Shown one piece after another: positions 52,701 to 53,877 of a stretch of 53,877 nucleotides of DNA. The position numbers and the translations under genes are program-made. This DNA is from Burkholderia pseudomultivorans (GTDB taxonomy: Bacteria; Pseudomonadota; Gammaproteobacteria; Burkholderiales; Burkholderiaceae), in the NCBI RefSeq assembly GCF_902499075.1, contig NZ_CABVPP010000052.1, positions 1 through 53,877 on the forward strand, read 5' to 3'. Numbering within the stretch: position 1 is the stretch's first letter; each line of letters starts with the position of its first letter. The notes beneath the pieces are model-generated. The model made no database searches, was not told where the DNA came from, and saw only the letters and a program-made list of their open reading frames with translations.

Positions 52701-53877
52701 CGGTCGAGCCCGACGTGTAGATCGCATAGGCCGCGTGGCCGGGCAGCACGTCCGGCAGCGCGACGTGCGCCGCTTCGTCGAGCGCTTCGAGCGCGTCCGC
52801 GCGCCACACGCGCAGGCCGGGCAGCTCGGGCAGCGACGCGGCGCTTGCACGATCGGTCAGCACATGCGCGATGCGCGCATCGTCGACGATCTGCGCGAGC
52901 CGTTCGCGCGGATGCGCCGGATCGAGCGGCACGAACGCAGCGCCCGATTTCAGCACCGCGATCAACGCGACCAGCAGGTCGACCGAGCGCTGCAGCGCGA
53001 CACCGACGCGCATTTCCGGCCGCACGCCGGCCGCGACCAGATGGCGCGCAAGCCGCGCCGCGCGCGCATCGACTTCGCCGCGCGTCAGCGCGCGGTCGAT
53101 GTCGGCGACGCCGCGCGCGTCGGGGCGCGCCCGCGCATGCGCGGCGATGCGCGCGTGCACCGGCACGAACGGTTCGACGTCGGCCGCGCCGTCCGGCGCA
53201 TTCCATGCGAACAATTGCGCGCGCTCGGCGTCCGGCAGCCAGTCGAGGTCGCCGACCGGCGTGCCGGGCCGTGCGAGCGCATCGGCCAGCAGCGTGACGA
53301 AACGCGCGGCCAGCCGCGCGATCGAGTCTGCGTCGAACAGGTCCAGCGCGTAGATGAACGCCGCGTCGAACGCGCCGTCCGGCGTCGCTTCGATCGACAG
53401 CGTCAGGTCGAATTTCGCGGACGGCGTGCCCGACGGCAGCAGCGCGGCCGCGGCCGTGCCGAGTGCCGGCAGCGTGCGGCGTACGCCGTAGGCGGCCATC
53501 ACCTGGAACAGCGGATGATGGCTCGCGCTGCGCGGCACGCCGAGCGCGTCGACGACCTGCTCGAACGGCACGTCCTGATGCATCTGCGCATCGACGAGCG
53601 CGCGCTGCGTGCGCTCGACCAGCGACGTGAAATCGCCGGTCGCCGGCACAGCGACGTCGATCGCGAGCGTGTTGACGAAGAAGCCGATCAGGTCGACCGT
53701 CTCCGCGCGTTCGCGGTTCGCGGCCGGCACGCCGACGCAGATCCGCGCGTCGCCGGTCGCGCGCGCGAGCAGCGCATCGAGCGCGGCGAGCAGCACCGCG
53801 AACGGCGTTGCGCCCGACGCGGCCGCGAACGCGCGCAATTGCGCACCGAGCCGCGCGTCGAGCGCAAACACGTGACG
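49723..53877 (-). CDS. orbJ: Ornibactin non-ribosomal peptide synthetase OrbJ (5' end outside window)
   Basis: The frame stays open to the window edge; 1384 codons are present. Counting from the GTG at 53871, the order is: the second half of a condensation domain (about 1-220), an adenylation domain (about 230-745; IYTSGSTGKPKGVIVEH, VNGYGPTETV, LYRTGDLVRR, HQVKLRGLRIELGEIE, NSKVDR), a carrier domain (about 760-830, GGHSLA), a full condensation domain with HHIVSDG (about 855-1270, active His near 981) and a terminal carrier-like domain (LFEAGATSFD). No thioesterase follows. The adenylation domain probably loads formyl-hydroxyornithine, and the extra condensation domain may release the chain onto putrescine; both are inferred from the ornibactin structure. 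Confidence 0.92.
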   Translation of the reverse strand, partial: RHVFALDARLGAQLRAFAAASGATPFAVLLAALDALLARATGDARICVGVPAANRERAETVDLIGFFVNTLAIDVAVPATGDFTSLVERTQRALVDAQMHQDVPFEQVVDALGVPRSASHHPLFQVMAAYGVRRTLPALGTAAAALLPSGTPSAKFDLTLSIEATPDGAFDAAFIYALDLFDADSIARLAARFVTLLADALARPGTPVGDLDWLPDAERAQLFAWNAPDGAADVEPFVPVHARIAAHARARPDARGVADIDRALTRGEVDARAARLARHLVAAGVRPEMRVGVALQRSVDLLVALIAVLKSGAAFVPLDPAHPRERLAQIVDDARIAHVLTDRASAASLPELPGLRVWRADALEALDEAAHVALPDVLPGHAAYAIYTSGSTGKPKGVIVEHAAFARHCAAIAQRYGAGEHDVFLLFQSVNFDGAHEGWFSQYMSGAAVSVTADVLWPPAQTCAMMVRDGVTMTYVPPGCAAQLAEWALAHGAPPTLRSLTVGGEATSREAFAMLRRALPNVRVVNGYGPTETVITPTLWMFRPGDDPAALGDAAYLPIGTLVGARTAHVLDARLHPLPVGVIGELYLGGEGIGVARGYLDRPALTAERFVPDPYGAPGARLYRTGDLVRRRADGVFDFIGRVDHQVKLRGLRIELGEIEAQLAAHDAVREACAVVHGQGAHAQLVAYVELTADARAAAQPVDAATLDAHLRRTLPDYMVPAQLIVLDALPRNANSKVDRARLPAPVRIERAYEAPLAGDEAALAAIWCDVLNVERVGRGDHFFDLGGHSLAAVRVATRVAERLGRDVPVRALFEAPVLAQYARQVADAPRAALAGAAAPGVAIAKPDAHGVWPLSPAQLGLWFLWRAQPDSAAYNIPVALRVRGALDVDALRAAFSAAAATHPALRARIVVRPDAGPGQRIVDPAPVALPVVDLSAQPDALACARTLTDEDALAPFDLAADAPLWRARVLRLGADDHVLSVTIHHIVSDGESIELWLDAIRAHYVAQVSGRPAPASEGVPLVLPAPCDPARVAYWRDALADLPARLLPQRADAPAVPQWRAARIAFEFDATLIRAAREAASAAHATLPMLLHAALNTALFRMTGETDQPVGVLASTRELTGDAARDALGLFINAVVVRTRLDAAARRADVLAQVRDTALAAYAHADVPFADVVAALRAPRAAQANPLFQVMFNYLRPTGATARDWAGLSLAGFDDVRHRVVFTLELDVVEHPDGRVGAAFSYADELLDGGFVDTLVELYHDEVARFAGASEAALGAPDARVDGSSAHVAPAAAQTPARSPRAAAALAALWSDTFATAAPAPDADLFEAGATSFDVVRFVDAACRAGRTLTVADVFASPTLAALGARLDEGVHAETNREVRHAG

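Noticed and set aside
1-53877. CRISPR arrays, insertion sequences, integrases, tRNA or rRNA genes
   Set aside because: No regularly spaced repeats, transposase motifs or tRNA cloverleaf patterns were seen by eye on either strand; a tool-based scan was not possible.
49570-53877. A Fur box for the ornibactin genes
   Set aside because: No convincing 19-bp Fur-like palindrome was found; the operon promoter is expected upstream of orbS, outside the window.

Overview
The window reads as chromosome of a Burkholderia, most likely the Burkholderia cepacia complex. The bases are strongly GC-rich with GC-biased third codon positions. The right end carries the ornibactin siderophore genes in the order known from B. 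cenocepacia (orbJ, orbK, pvdA, orbA, pvdF, orbL). DUF4148 secreted peptides beside an IrlRS-type two-component pair are also typical of the genus. This placement is inferred from gene content only.

Layout. 0-4.3 kb: heavy-metal-type two-component system, two DUF4148 peptides, a small membrane protein and a lipoprotein. 4.4-8.6 kb: a four-gene ABC importer of the polyamine/phosphonate/iron type. 9-11.7 kb: a GST, a MarR regulator and a CynX-like MFS exporter with two operator copies between regulator and exporter. 11.7-20.5 kb: first cobalamin block, with cobL-cbiD-cobK-cobM leftward and a B12 riboswitch followed by cobG-cobH-cobI-cobJ rightward. 20.5-25.2 kb: an IclR-linked organic-acid catabolic set (CoA-transferase, CitMHS transporter, acyl-CoA dehydrogenase). 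25.4-27.6 kb: small genes (secreted peptide, Nudix, DUF1993, YaiI) and a relic of an IclR gene. 27.6-38.7 kb: second cobalamin block built on two back-to-back B12 riboswitches, cobW-cobN-chelatase ATPase/VWA leftward and cobA-cobE-cobO-cobB rightward. 38.8-43 kb: an M20 amidohydrolase and two toxin-antitoxin modules (AbiE type IV and VapBC). 43.1 kb to the edge: ornibactin genes, with orbJ cut by the window end.

The two cobalamin blocks together encode SUMT (CobA), CobI, CobG, CobJ, CobM, CbiD (standing in for CobF), CobK, CobL, CobH, CobB, the cobaltochelatase and CobO. That covers most of the route from uroporphyrinogen III to adenosylcobyrinic acid a,c-diamide with late cobalt insertion. 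Stop/start overlaps of 1-8 bp link nearly all neighbours.

The most striking observation is in the cobaltochelatase. The AAA+ ATPase gene after cobN ends just past a heptamer of seven A residues in the correct phase for -1 slippage. Six bases later comes a perfect 9-bp stem enclosing a second hairpin, and the -1 frame then runs into a von Willebrand A (MIDAS) domain with no good start codon of its own. One gene therefore probably yields both a 362-residue ChlI/CobS-like subunit and a 588-residue ChlD/CobT-like subunit by programmed frameshifting. Other notable points are a divergent pair of near-identical B12 riboswitch starts, an N-terminal CbiG fusion on CobJ beside a free CobE, well-defined operators for the MarR, AbiE and VapBC systems, and an IclR pseudogene fragment.
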